NCBI GenBank assembly: GCA_038373865.1
Contig: JAXGGA010003436.1
Coordinates: 38,632 to 102,631, forward strand
DNA length: 64,000 bases
Source: Uloborus plumipes
Lineage: Eukaryota > Arthropoda > Arachnida > Araneae > Uloboridae
Reading direction: 5' to 3'
The notes beneath the pieces are model-generated. The model worked only from the letters and a program-made list of their open reading frames with translations. It did no database searches and was not told the origin of the DNA. This document shows positions 23,644 to 34,943 of the stretch, in pieces; the first letter of the stretch is position 1; every line of letters begins with the position of its first letter. The translations under genes and the position numbers were made by a program.

Positions 23644-24056
23644 CAGTACACTCCCGATTAGCCGTGCAATTGAGTGGCATGGGTATCGCGGACAAAGAAA
23701 ATTGCGGATAATTCGAAAAAAGCATATAATAATGGGTAAAGAAGATAAAAACGTATTTTGTGCTTAAAAATAATTGTATTACACTTAAAACGTGATATGT
23801 ACAGCATAAAACATCATTTGTATTTAAGGTTCTCAAGCATATACAATATATAAAGAAGCAGCACTTACGATGACGCACAGGGAAAGTAATTCATTGGATA
23901 AAGTACACCTGACTTTTGGGTAAGAAAAATGATAAGAAAAAACAAAATTTAAATTCGTTTTTTTTTTTTTTTTGTCAAAAAAATAAGTTAATTGCATTTG
24001 TTTCTTTCTTGAGGCCCTTGCGAATAATCCGCTCGTGTGTAATCGAGAGTTTACTG
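23644..24056. mobile_element. Tigger/pogo-like MITE (CAGTACACTCCCGATTA type)
   Basis: The left end CAGTACACTCCCGATTAGCC matches the reverse complement of the right end, CAGTAAACTCTCGATTACAC. TA duplications flank it (23642-23643, 24057-24058). Subterminal words GCGGATAATTCG (left) and CGAATAATCCGC (right) are also inverted. 413 bp, no coding capacity. Start CAGT and TA target suggest pogo/Tigger. Confidence 0.85.
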
Positions 24057-24206
24057 TAAAGTTTCGTTTCAAAGAAAATACAATCTTCATGATAGTAATC
24101 GGGAGGAGAGGGAGAGAGAACTTAAAATCTTCGGGGTGCTGAAAATTTATTATTTGCCGAATGAAACTCAGAAATTGCTGAATGACATAAGATCCCATTT
24201 AAAAAA

Positions 24207-24542
24207 ATGAAAATTATATTTTCCAAATCGTCAGACGAAATTTATCATGTAAGGATATTGGAGGGAAGTCAGAGTAAATTCCCACCGGGATGTGCTAGGT
24301 TTGTATTCACATACACACATACACTTTTAATAAACACTGCCCAAAACTGCCACGCATGCTTTATGGGGAAGCATTTACATTTCCCACCTCATATTCAAAA
24401 TACCATTTTCTATTACGTTTTGATTTAACATGAATAAATCCAGTCGTCAGCGTTTTATGAAAGATAGTCAGAGAAGAACTTGTGATTCTTTTATTAGTAG
24501 TACGTCTACAATTTATCCCACTAAGCTATAGACAGTAGTATG
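24207..24542. other. intergenic AT-rich DNA
   Basis: Stretch between two Tigger-like MITEs; nothing supportable seen. Confidence 0.5.
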
Positions 24543-25106
24543 CAGTGAACTTTCACTTATGCGCCGGTCCAAGGGACCAACAGAAAAAGGCGCATAAGTG
24601 AGAGAGACGTATAAGTGAACAAGCCTATTTAAAGGACCAAAACACAACATAGGTTCTAACGAGATAATGAATAAGAATGTTTCTATAGACGAGGAACATA
24701 TTACTACGGTTTGGCAATTACTGTAACGTAACTACAACGATAAAGAGAAAACAAAAATTGTAGCATACCTAATTACAAACTGCTCCCTTTAAAACGATCC
24801 ATAATAAGGAATTGTCCCTTTCCGAACTCTAGTTAATGGGCTGAAAAAAAATGGCTTCTGTGAGCAATAAAGGTGAAAGATTAAAGAGGAAAGTGAAGCA
24901 AAATGCTTATTTTTTAAAGAAAATAAATATATTCTTTTACATTTTTCGGAAAAATCGGCGCATAAGTGAAATATTTATCTTTAGAGCGACGCATAAACGA
25001 ATAATACTATCATTATTTTGCTATGGAATGTACTGGGACCATTGAAAATCGTCGCATAAGTGAAAAAGGCGCATAAATGAGGCGGCGTATAAGTGAGAGT
25101 TCACTG
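24543..25106 (+). mobile_element. Tigger/pogo-like MITE (CAGTGAACTYTCACTTAT type), copy 1
   Basis: Ends CAGTGAACTTTCACTTATGC and, reverse-complemented from the right, CAGTGAACTCTCACTTATAC. TA follows the right end (25107-25108); the left flank reads TG, probably a mutated TA. The motif GCGCATAAGTGA and variants recur many times near both ends. A second copy of similar length lies inverted at 42220-42779. 564 bp and non-coding; the 64-codon frame inside is part of the repeat. Confidence 0.88.
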
Positions 25107-25108
25107 TA

Positions 25109-27375
25109 TTTCCGGATAAGGCTGTAGCATTAGGACTTTTATTCGGCCTTCTGAAGTGCTGAGCCATCTCTAGCTGAACGTTTTCTGCGGCCGAAAAGAG
25201 TATTAACAGACCAAAATGGAGCTTGGAGAAAAGATGTAGGTCACGAGCTCAACCGCTTTTAAGTGAGTCGATGCGTGCTGAATTGTGATGCAGGCATGAA
25301 ATCCATCAAAAAGCCCGTTCTAGTCTTTTTTTCCAACGAGTCATTTAAAACGACATGCCTCCCAACTTTTTTCTTAACTAGAGATCAAAAAATGCTTTTG
25401 CCGAGAAAAAAACTGGAATTTCGGTTTGTTGTGGATTTATTTTATTTTTTTCCCCATTCAGCAGGCAGCTAGCTAATCAGAGACCCCAAGTTTTTGCGTA
25501 GGTGGAAATTTTAAGCAAACTCAATTGGTATTCTATTTAGAAGCTTTTGGAAAACATTTTAAGGATATCCCGTATTTTTATTTTTTTTTTTTTGGAAAGG
25601 ATTTTCGCTTTTATAAACTTAACGCCAACACTAGATTGAAAATTAAGAGAAAAACAGCGTACTAAAAGTAAATCTTTTAGTAAGAGTTTGAAAAACTGCT
25701 TCCTAGCTCCGGAATGTATCTTTAGTTTGTAAGAGTGGAAGTGAATCATGCATTTTCCATTTTTATTTCCCATATTTTTGATTATCTCGAATTTTATACT
25801 TAGAGAAAAATAACAGATTCTGAAATTTTTTCAAACTTGTCTTATTGTATACTTATGATTTAAAAACTTGAAAAGATTTTCAAAGTTTTCGTTTTGGAAC
25901 CATTTTTCATTGCGCTTCTAGTAAAGTTCGCTAATTGTTTTGAGTGTTTATTGTTTTAACTATATCTTAATATATCCTTTTCTTATTTTCTTGTTACTTT
26001 TGAAGTTCTTTTTGAATTTCTTGATTTTTGATACTTGGTTTTCAACCTTTTTTTCTTTCTCGGCTATCTGCTGTGCTACATTTGGAGTAATGTTTTTTCT
26101 AATATGTTTGTATTTTTGATTATTTATGTCCGTATGTGTCCCATCTGTGGCATAAATGAACAGATTTTTCGATGCACCTGATTGAACATCCATTCTGGTG
26201 GCACTTGTATCATTGCCTGGTTTTCTAAGTCACTAAGTTCAAATTTAAAAAAAAAATTAACTTCCTCACGTATTTTGATTTCAATGATTTTTGCTTGAAC
26301 TTCTGGCGCTCAGAGCGTTTTCGCACTGAAAAAGTTTCTTGTAGCACAGGAACATGTTTCGAAATTTTACATGCAATTTTTATGCTAGAACGTTTTTTTT
26401 AGCCCTTAATGTTTGCATCTGTGAATTCACACATCTATTATTTCATCCCACTTGCAAAGCATGTGCGTGCAATATAAAAAATAAAACAATGGAAACTTCC
26501 ATGATACAGTCTAGTATGATGCTAGACATATCACCGCCATAATTTCAAACGAAAAATGTATTATTATACAGAGATTACTTTGCGTGTAGTGACATAAAAC
26601 TAAAAGAACAGCGTCAGTAGGAGCAAGTAAAACACATTCAAATGTCAATCCGGTTGAAGAGAGCCACAACCTTAGGACCAAGGGTAGCATGAAAAACAAC
26701 TGTCAGAAAGAAGTACTGGAGAAACGGCGAACTAATATTTTGTCATCAACGAGAAAAAATGTCATTTGGAGTCATTAATGAATACTTAAGAAAACAAAAA
26801 AAAAAATAAAAGCAAATAAAAGTGACACATATCTTTATGAATTGTAAAAAATGCACTCATTTTTTTTTAGGTTAGCCTCAGGAGTCTTCAGTTTGATTTA
26901 TGAGGTACCAAACAACATCAGAATGATTTTTCAAATCAATTTCTATCTCAGTGCTGAGTGAGTCTGTGTTTCTTTGAGGCTTTTATCGTTGGGAAATAAC
27001 TTAGTTTATCTTAACCAAGAACGTAAATTTGAAATAAAAGTTTCAGTTATGAAAACTTTTAATAACTTGTTCTTCGTAATATGTAAGTTTTAATATACTC
27101 TTCGCATTTCATGATAACTTTGACATAGTACTTATACACAACAAACTACAATAACCAATTATAGCTATTAAGCTTCAATAACATAGAAATGCAATAGTAA
27201 AAGTTTGCAAAAATTTAAAAGATCTGGAAATAGTTGTTACGTAAGAGACTCACGACTATGCACAAAAAATGTGTAACACTGTATTTATATTCAAATTTTT
27301 TGCTATCGCAAAGTAACGCTCAAATAAAAAAAATAAATAAATAACATCTTTCCGCATGCTAGTGCAACACTGTAA
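25109..27375. other. intergenic or intronic AT-rich DNA
   Basis: About 2.3 kb without recognisable gene or repeat. A reverse frame at 25960-26193 (77 codons, lysine-rich) has no recognisable domain and is not called. Confidence 0.55.
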
Positions 27376-28638
27376 ACTTTCTTCAAAGTGGCATGTAAGT
27401 ATTAGGGGTGCGACATCGAAGACAAAGTATCGATGTTTTAAGACATCGATGGTATTGATACATCGACCAAAAAACATCGACGTGTGCTGTGTGTGTGTGT
27501 TTTCAAACATCGAGGTTTCAAAACATCGATCTTTTTTTTATAAAAATTACTTACACATTTAAATGTACAGTAACACAGTAACTCCCTAATACATTCTGCC
27601 TCTTTATATCACTCAATTAAATTTATCTTTTTTCTTCTGAAAAATATCAACCGTTTGATATCTATGTCAATTATAGAAAACTTTTTTAGTGAGATAGATG
27701 CTGAAACTGTTGATTTCCAGTATAACTTTTATTTATTGCATATTTTTATGAAACTTTTTTGTTGAAATGTAAAACACCGTTACCGAAAAAAAATTTCTAA
27801 AGCAAGACAAAAACAACGATGTTTAAAAAACGTTGACTGCAAATCATCAGTCGTAATTTAAAAAAAAAATATATTTCAATACGATGGATATTGCAACTGT
27901 TAAAGATGAATCTTTTTTATTGCATATTTTTATTGCTTTTTGCAGAAGTAAAACAAGCATCGAAAGAAAAAAAAACATCAAACGCGAAACAGTGATCATT
28001 AAAAGACATCGACTTTAAAACATCGATGGTAACAATCAAAAACGTCTTCTAAAGAGATTAATAGTGTAACGGCTGATTAACGATATAACTTTTGGCCGCG
28101 TATCTTAATGAATATTTTTTTTTGCTAAAATATAAAATATTCACATAAAGAATAATAATGAAATTAATAAAATTTAAAACAAAAATATCCAAAGCAAATT
28201 AGAAATGCTTTAGAAACATCGAGAGCAAAACATCGATAGTAGTCATAGAAGATGCTTTCTAATAAGATAATACTGAAATTTCTGATTAAGGATGAAAACT
28301 TCTTAATACGTCTGCCTATCGCATATTTTTATCAAGCTTTTTCTGCTGCATTATAAAACATCGACATAAAAAAAAACATCGAGCTCAAAGCATCGATATT
28401 GGGAAAACATCGACCCTCAAAAATCGATGGTAAAAACATCGATGTTTCCAAAATATCGACATGATGTCGCAGCCCTAGTAAGTATGCTTTGACAGCCACT
28501 ACCGCCGCCCTCAAGTCTGTTACTGGCACTGTTGAACTTGCTGATACTTATTCTTCTCATGAGCAATTGAATGTCATTCGAGGTCAAGTCTCTTCTTATG
28601 AGTGCCATTCAATGTTACCTAGGAACAATTACATATAG
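27376..28638 (+). pseudogene. open frame of unknown origin split by a hAT insertion
   Basis: When the hAT element and one copy of its 8-bp target duplication are mentally removed, the frame at 27376-27402 continues without interruption into 28486-28638, giving about 59 codons before a stop. The right part reads ALTATTAALKSVTGTVELAD then TYSSHEQLNVIRGQVSSYEC. Its composition is rich in A, T, S and V, and it is GC-richer than the neighbourhood, unlike random frames here. I do not recognise the family. An upstream in-frame stop at 27373 and no good start codon suggest a remnant of an older transposon gene or an isolated exon. Confidence 0.3.
27403..28477. mobile_element. non-autonomous hAT transposon with ACATCGA subterminal repeats
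   Basis: Ends TAGGGGTGCGACATC and, reverse-complemented from the right, TAGGGCTGCGACATC differ by one base. A perfect 8-bp target duplication GTAAGTAT flanks the element (27395-27402 and 28478-28485). About twenty ATCGA words, mostly AAACATCGA or ACATCGATG, are clustered in the outer thirds, as hAT subterminal transposase-binding repeats are. 1075 bp without a transposase frame. Confidence 0.92.
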
Positions 28639-29007
28639 CTCATGTACGCATAAGTGTTAATTGAAACTAAGGAATATAAATGCGTGCTATATTTTCCATT
28701 GTTGGAAGATCATATGAGACTTTGTCGTTAAAACAATACCATCTAGATAACATTTAAAGTAATGTAGGGGAAACAGGATTTCAAGGTGCATGCTGTTCCT
28801 TAACGTAATTATTAAAGCTTATATATCAATCTAATTAGATATACTTTAAGCAATTAAAGTTATCTTTAATTCACTGTGATTCTTCCCTAAAATATTCGTT
28901 GTTGCTTTTAATGTACTTACCATTACTTGCTTATATTTTTGTTTTTTAAGTTCAACTACGTTTTGAGATAATCACTTTTTTTATGATACCTTTGTACAAC
29001 ATATATA
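28639..29007. other. intergenic AT-rich DNA
   Basis: Nothing supportable. A TAGGGGAAACAGG word near 28766 resembles ends of other TA-inserting elements but has no inverted partner nearby. Confidence 0.5.
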
Positions 29008-29009
29008 TA

Positions 29010-29659
29010 CAGGGTGTCCACTCCAATCGTGGACCAATAGCTAATTTCTAAACCTTTAGAGATAAGCATATAGTTTATTTAGGAAAAAATCTCCAAATTA
29101 TGAAAGGAATTTTGGGTCTATTCAATGTTTTTCAAAACATCAAATTTTGAAAGAGTTACGAAATTTAAATTTTTATACAGCCCCCCAGTCCTATGAATCA
29201 TATTTAGTAAAACATTCTTGACACTGTAACGTTTAAAACTAAAAAAAATCACTCTTCTACCACAAAAATTGACCGAGTTATGACGTTTTGAAAAATCAAG
29301 ATTTTGAAGGATTTCGCATACGGTCCCTTAAGCAATCTCTCGATGACGTCATGAAACAGTGCAAAATCTTGATTTTTCAAAACGTCATAACTCGGTCAAT
29401 TTTTGTGGTAGAAGAGTGATTTTTTTTTAGTTTTAAACGTTACAGTGTCAAAAATGTTTTACTAAACATGATTGATAGGACTGGGGGGCTGTATAAAAAT
29501 TTAAATTTCGTAACTCTTTCAAAATTTGATTTTTTGAAAAACATTGAATAGACCCAAAATTCCTTTCATAATTTGGAGATTTTTTCCCAAATAAACTATA
29601 TGCTTATCTCTAACGGTTTAGAAATTAGCTATTGGTCCACGATTGGAGTGGACACCCTG
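29010..29659. mobile_element. 650-bp fold-back MITE, copy 1
   Basis: Nearly the whole element is inverted repeat: arm 29010-29306 (starting CAGGGTGTCCACTCCAATCG) pairs with 29362-29659 (ending ATTGGAGTGGACACCCTG), leaving a 55-bp spacer that contains the palindrome TGACGTCAT. Arms are near-identical apart from a few mismatches and small indels. TA flanks both ends (29008-29009, 29660-29661). A second copy is at 33147-33800. TA target suggests Tc1/mariner-type mobilisation; no transposase is encoded. Confidence 0.92.
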
Positions 29660-29661
29660 TA

Positions 29662-31274
29662 TATACTATTTTTATACACTACTATAACTATCAAAACTTT
29701 ATTATTCATGGCTTTATACTTTCACCTCTTGGGGATCAAATTAGTATTATTTTACATTACCATGTTTGCCTAACTTGATTCATTTCTTATAATTTAGTAA
29801 TAGTTAATCGCATATTATTCTGTAAATTAGAATATCAAAGCTTGTGCTCCATATTTTCATTTAGGTTATTAAATTATTTCGATGTAGCTCAAATGCATTC
29901 TACCAAGTTTATCAAATTTGTCGAGTCACTTAACGGTTTATCATCAATCATTTCCGTTTTATCAAATAAATCAATTATTTCGCTTCGGTGATCACTGAGT
30001 AATCAAATGTTTGATATAATTAAGACATTTCTGCTCTGATAATGTCAAATGGTTTATGGCTTTGGAATTTCTATTGACCATGTGGAGCATTGGGTGCTAA
30101 TTATTTTGTGTTGAATATGGTTATTTTCTCTGTAAAATATTGGGAAAAGAATTCAACTACTTATATGACAACTCTCCGTTCGTCCATATCTTTAATACAG
30201 CCTATTTTGAAATTGAAAATTCCGTATTTACTTTGACGTTATTAATGACGTCCTATTATTTATTCATTGCCAGAATTTAAAATAATGTCGGTGGCGAACA
30301 TTTGAAAAGTAATATTTGAAGCATGAAAATTTAAAATGTTACTAAAATTCCACCCTCTAAATGTTAATACTCAAAAACTAATAAATAAAAGAAGATAATG
30401 TGATTAACAGCGAACGTCGTAAGCAATTTTATTATTTTTTGTTCATTATTTTTAAGAGCGCAAAGAAGAAACAAAAAATCTTTTCAGCTACAAAAAATTT
30501 TGAGGTTATTAAGTTGAAAAAAATGATTTTCTTCCACGTTCACAAATTGAATTTAAATATGTATCTTTAATCGTCGCTTTATAGCTATTGCCTTGTTTTT
30601 AACAAAATGTAAAAAATATATTTTCTTTCTAATTATTTATTGATGCAACACAAAACTAAATCCAAGTATATTAGTTACGCTTCATTCAAATATTTATATG
30701 AAATTAATGAGTGAGTTACTATATTGTAACTTGTTTTTTCGTCGAGCAAATATTTTTTTTTTCAAATAAATAACTAATTTTGAAATGTAAAAAATGAAAT
30801 GGTTGTTAATCATATACAGTAAAAAGCAGGAAAGTATTTTTTTTCTTCAAAAACACATTAAAATAACAGCACGATTCAACATTATAAAGAGAACTACTGT
30901 TGCATTATATTTAAATTCACAACTTGACTCTCCCGATTCTATGTCTTTTTTTCAATGGAAATTAAACAATGAAAAATCTAATGATATGCAGTAAAATTTA
31001 GATTTAATGGAACTAAATTCTTCAAAAACTGCAATCGGGTACCTGAATATAGTATATATATATTAATTTGCTCCACTAGAAGAGTGAATGCGGGCCTCTT
31101 AGTGGCGGGGGCGTCAAATGATACAGAAATTATGCGAGTTTATAAGTAAACTCACTTACAGAGGTTGTTGGGAAGGATAGCTTACTTCTAAGTTCTGATA
31201 ACGCGAATAAATCTCAGCACCATTATTTCCTTTCTTTTGTCCAAAACGTATTCAAAGCAGTACAGTATAAATTT
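29662..31274. other. intergenic or intronic AT-rich DNA
   Basis: About 1.6 kb. A small hairpin-like pair (CCACTAGAAGAG with CCTCTTAGTGG) lies near 31073-31107. No gene recognised. Confidence 0.55.
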
Positions 31275-31276
31275 TA

Positions 31277-31699
31277 GTTGGGGTGAATGGAAACATGGGA
31301 TAAAATTCATTTACCCCCATCTTTCCATTTATCTCCTCTATTATTATATTTGTGGTGCTTTTTTAAACTAAACTATTGTTATAGGAAAGCGTGGTAACAG
31401 TAAGAGAAACACAGTCTCAGATACACGTGTTTCCAACCATTATTATAAGTAGATGATACTGTAAAAACGTTTTAAAGTTTAGTAACCTTACATTTTTCTC
31501 TCCAGCTAGTCTACAAATGTGAAGTAACTCACTTCAACTAGTTTTATTTATCGTGTAAAAAAGTTACTTGCAAAATAAATTAAGAGTTTAACCGTTTTTA
31601 TTATTTTTATATGCAGTTTAGGTGTTTCCGATTACCTCATATGCACTGTATTCTGGAGTGAAAACAAACAAATATGTTTCTCACTGTTCCCAATTCCCC
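31277..31699. mobile_element. possible TA-inserting MITE with GGGG-rich ends
   Basis: The left end GTTGGGGTGAATGGAAACAT and the right end, reverse-complemented, GGGGAATTGGGAACAGTGAG (AAACAT) are loosely inverted. TTTTA lies outside both, giving a TA duplication (31275-31276, 31700-31701). Ends are diverged, so boundaries are tentative. Confidence 0.4.
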
Positions 31700-31701
31700 T
31701 A

Positions 31702-33033
31702 AAATTAAATTTTTATGTAAATGAAACGTCTGACTATAGTTAACATAAGTTTAGAATATATTTGAATCGTTTAATGATTCTTCTTAAGAAAATGTAAAAG
31801 TGAACTAAGGGAACTGGCGTAAACTAGAGAACATGAAAGCTCAAACTTCTCCTTCTTCAATTTTGTTTGGTGGATCTTATATCTCTATTTTCTGCCAACA
31901 TGCTCCAGTTTTCAGTTCTGCTTATGACTAAAAATGACTAAAAAGACTTATAAGAAGAGACTGACTTAGAATATTAAATTTGTCGAAAAGCAACGAAAAT
32001 ATTAAATGTGACACGAGCGTTATTAAAAAACGTTAAATGACGTGAAAATGTAACTAAAAATGAAAAGAGTTTAAATATTTTAAATACTCTAAAAATTTTA
32101 AATCAAAGAAGTTTATAAAAATGTAAAATGTGACCAGTTGTTTCATTCCACAGGAAAAGAGGAAAATATTAGAAATGACAGGAGTTTAAAATGCTATTAA
32201 AGAGTGCCAAACTATTCTGAATGGAGAAAACAAGAGTTATTTCTTGAATCTATAAACGAAAAAGCCAAAAAAAAAAATGTTTATTAAGTAACAGCAGAAA
32301 GCAAAATTTCAAAACAAAATGATATAAAATATTGCTATTTTCTAATGCCAATTCGTGCACATAATAATGTTTCAGTTTTCAGACTTAAAGAAATGTAGGT
32401 AATATGCTAGAATGACAAATTTCATGTAGAATGAATGCAACTACGAATGTTTATTACCAAAATACATAATTATTTTTAAATAAATAAAGTAACTGTATAA
32501 CACATTTGCAGATTTACAGTGATATCCAGGTTTGGCAAGACGAAGGTGTATTTGATTAGAGAACTGCATAGTCTTCCTCACTCTCTGTTTAAGCTTCTTA
32601 ACATTATCGTTTTCTCTAAATATTTCTAAAATATTCGCAGTTTAATCATTTCGTAGTAAAAGCAATAGGAGAAAGAGCAAAGCCTGGTGTTTTCATCAAA
32701 AACCTGAAAAAAACCAGGTGGGTAGGGCTTTTTTAAATAAAAAAGAGTTTTTTTTAGCACCAACCAGCACTTTTATCGACACTGGAATTTTCCCTCGTAA
32801 CCGTCTGTAGATGATTCACATTTAAGGCCATACTTTGTGAAAGAAAAATCTGATCTTTTTGTCTACTTATAAATTTTGGCATAAGAAAATAATTACATTG
32901 TTGAGTAAAAATAAAAACTTTAAAAAATATATTTGTTTAAAATGACTGAACATTACTTTCCGGTTCCTCTAATATTTCCAGATACATGGCACCACAAAGT
33001 GAGCTATTTTACCCATAGCACTTCTCCCACGTG
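31702..33033. other. intergenic or intronic AT-rich DNA
   Basis: No gene or clear repeat seen. Confidence 0.55.
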
Positions 33034-33146
33034 CCTCTCTCTCTCTCTCTCTCTCTCTCTCCTCCTCCTATATATATATAATATGATATTATATTATAAT
33101 ATTATAGTATATTATATATAGAATATATATGATATATAAGTATATA
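33034..33146. repeat. (CT)n then (TA)n simple repeats
   Basis: (CT)n of about 14 units at 33034-33061, a short CCTCCT bridge, then imperfect TATA/TATTA-rich sequence running up to the TA that flanks the fold-back element. Confidence 0.9.
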
Positions 33147-33800
33147 CAGGGTGTCCACTCCAATCATGGCCCAATAGCTAATTTCTAAACCGTTTAGAGA
33201 TAATCATATAGTGTCATTTAGGAAAAAAACTCCAAATTACGAAAGTAATTTTGGGTCTATTCAATGTTTTTCTAAAAATCAAATTTTGAAAGAGTTTACG
33301 AAATTTAAATTTTTATACAGCAGCCCCCCAGTCCTATCAATCATATTTAGTAAAACATTCTTGACACTGTAACGTTTAAACTTAAAAAAAAACACTGTTC
33401 TACGACAAAAATTGACCGAGTTATGACGTTTTGAAAATCAAGATTTTGAATGGTTTCGCATACGGTCCCTTAAGCGATCTCTCGATGACGTCATGAAATA
33501 ATGCAAAATCTTGATTTTTCAAAACGTCATAACTCGGTCAATTTTTGTGGTAGAAGAGTGATTTTTTTTTAGTTTTAAACGTTACAGTGTCAAGAATGTT
33601 TTACTAATATGATTGATAAGACTGGGGGCTGTATAAAAATTTAAATTTCGTAACTCTTTCAAAATTTAATCTTTTGAAAAACATTGAATAGACCCAAATT
33701 CCTTTCGTAATTTGGAGATATTTTTCCTAAATAAACTATATGCTTACCTCTAACGGTTTTAGAAATTAGCTATTGGTCCACGATTGGAGTGGACACCCTG
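33147..33800. mobile_element. 650-bp fold-back MITE, copy 2
   Basis: Same organisation and ends as 29010-29659 (CAGGGTGTCCACTCCAATCA at the left, GATTGGAGTGGACACCCTG at the right). Spacer TTCGCATACGGTCCCTTAAG is shared with copy 1. The two copies differ by scattered substitutions and single-base indels. It sits inside TA-rich simple sequence. Confidence 0.92.
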
Positions 33801-33914
33801 TATATATATATAGATATATATATATAATATATTATATATATATATTATATATATATATTATATATATATATGATAATATATAATATATATGTATGTATGG
33901 TGTATATATATATG

Positions 33915-33945
<31 letters not shown>

Positions 33946-33985
33946 TATTATATATATATATAATATATATTATATATAGTATATA

Positions 33986-34028
<43 letters not shown>

Positions 34029-34041
34029 GTGTATATATATA

Positions 34042-34073
<32 letters not shown>

Positions 34074-34094
34074 GTTATGTATTATATATGTAAT

Positions 34095-34129
<35 letters not shown>

Positions 34130-34138
34130 ATATATATA
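33801..34138. repeat. long imperfect (TA)n tract
   Basis: About 340 bp almost wholly of A and T in TATA, TATTA and occasional TATGTATG units, including two copies of GTATGTATGGTGTATATATA (near 33891 and 34019). The Y/I-rich reading frames here are artefacts of the repeat. Confidence 0.95.
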
Positions 34139-34943
34139 CTAGCTGACCCGGAGAACTCTGTTCCGCCTTAAAAGCAATAAATAAGCAAATTTTTGAATTT
34201 TTTTTATTAGAAAATACAAAAAAATAAATAAAATAAGTACCTACATTAATCATCCATTATTGTTTCTGTATTTACAACCTATTTTACTGCGCTCCAGAAG
34301 CTGTCAGAACATGTGCTTTATGTCGCCCGGCGACAGAGGCTCAAAAAAGGCTTAGTTAAAAAGATAATTTTTTCGGACTGCTTATCAACTGACTGCTCCA
34401 TCCATAAATCCATCCAAACAAACTTTTGTATATATAATAGTAGTAAGAAGAACAGCCACTTAAATGCAGTCCAGGAGCTATCCCACCAAGCGCTTTCCAC
34501 CTCTCAGCCTCAGAGGCGTAAAAACTCTTAAGTGACAATCGTTTCTGACAGCTTATCACATATAAATTTCAAGGGAAGTAACGCGTTTGTTTATAATTTA
34601 CTTCACAAAAAAGTCAAATAACACTCAACGCACCGCTAACTTACAACCTGTTTACTGCGCTCCGGAAGCTGCCAGAACGTGTGCTTTATGTTGCTCAGCC
34701 ATGGAGGTGTCAAAAAAGGCTTAGTAAAAAGGCTTAGCCAAGAATACAGAAAAGCTGGTAGCTAAATAGATAATTTGCAATAAAAAATGTATTGCGGCCC
34801 TAAATTGAGATTAAAACTATCCTATCATTTAAGTTGGACCAACTGAAACTGCGTGCAAAATTTGGTTAAAATCGGTTCAGTAGCTGAGGAATCCATTGGC
34901 CACAAACACAGGGACACGTAATTTTTATATATTAAGATATATA
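34139..34943. mobile_element. dispersed repeat beginning ACTAGCTGACCCGG and ending TATATTAAGAT
   Basis: The 5' text CTAGCTGACCCGGAGAACTC and 3' text AAAATTTGGTTAAAATCGGT (TCAGTAGCTGAGGA) plus ACACAGGGACACG then TATATATTAAGATATATA match a style of repeat widespread in arthropod genomes. Inside, a segment at 34272-34362 (TTACAACCTATTTTACTGCG) is repeated at 34641-34729, a 369-bp offset. No coding capacity. I cannot assign the superfamily securely; candidates are a retroelement tail or a Helitron-like element. Confidence 0.55.

Noticed and set aside
25960..26193. 77-codon lysine-rich reverse frame
   Set aside because: Lysine-rich composition is expected from A-rich DNA; no domain recognised.
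33870..34253. Y/I-rich open frames
   Set aside because: They arise from the (TA)n tract.
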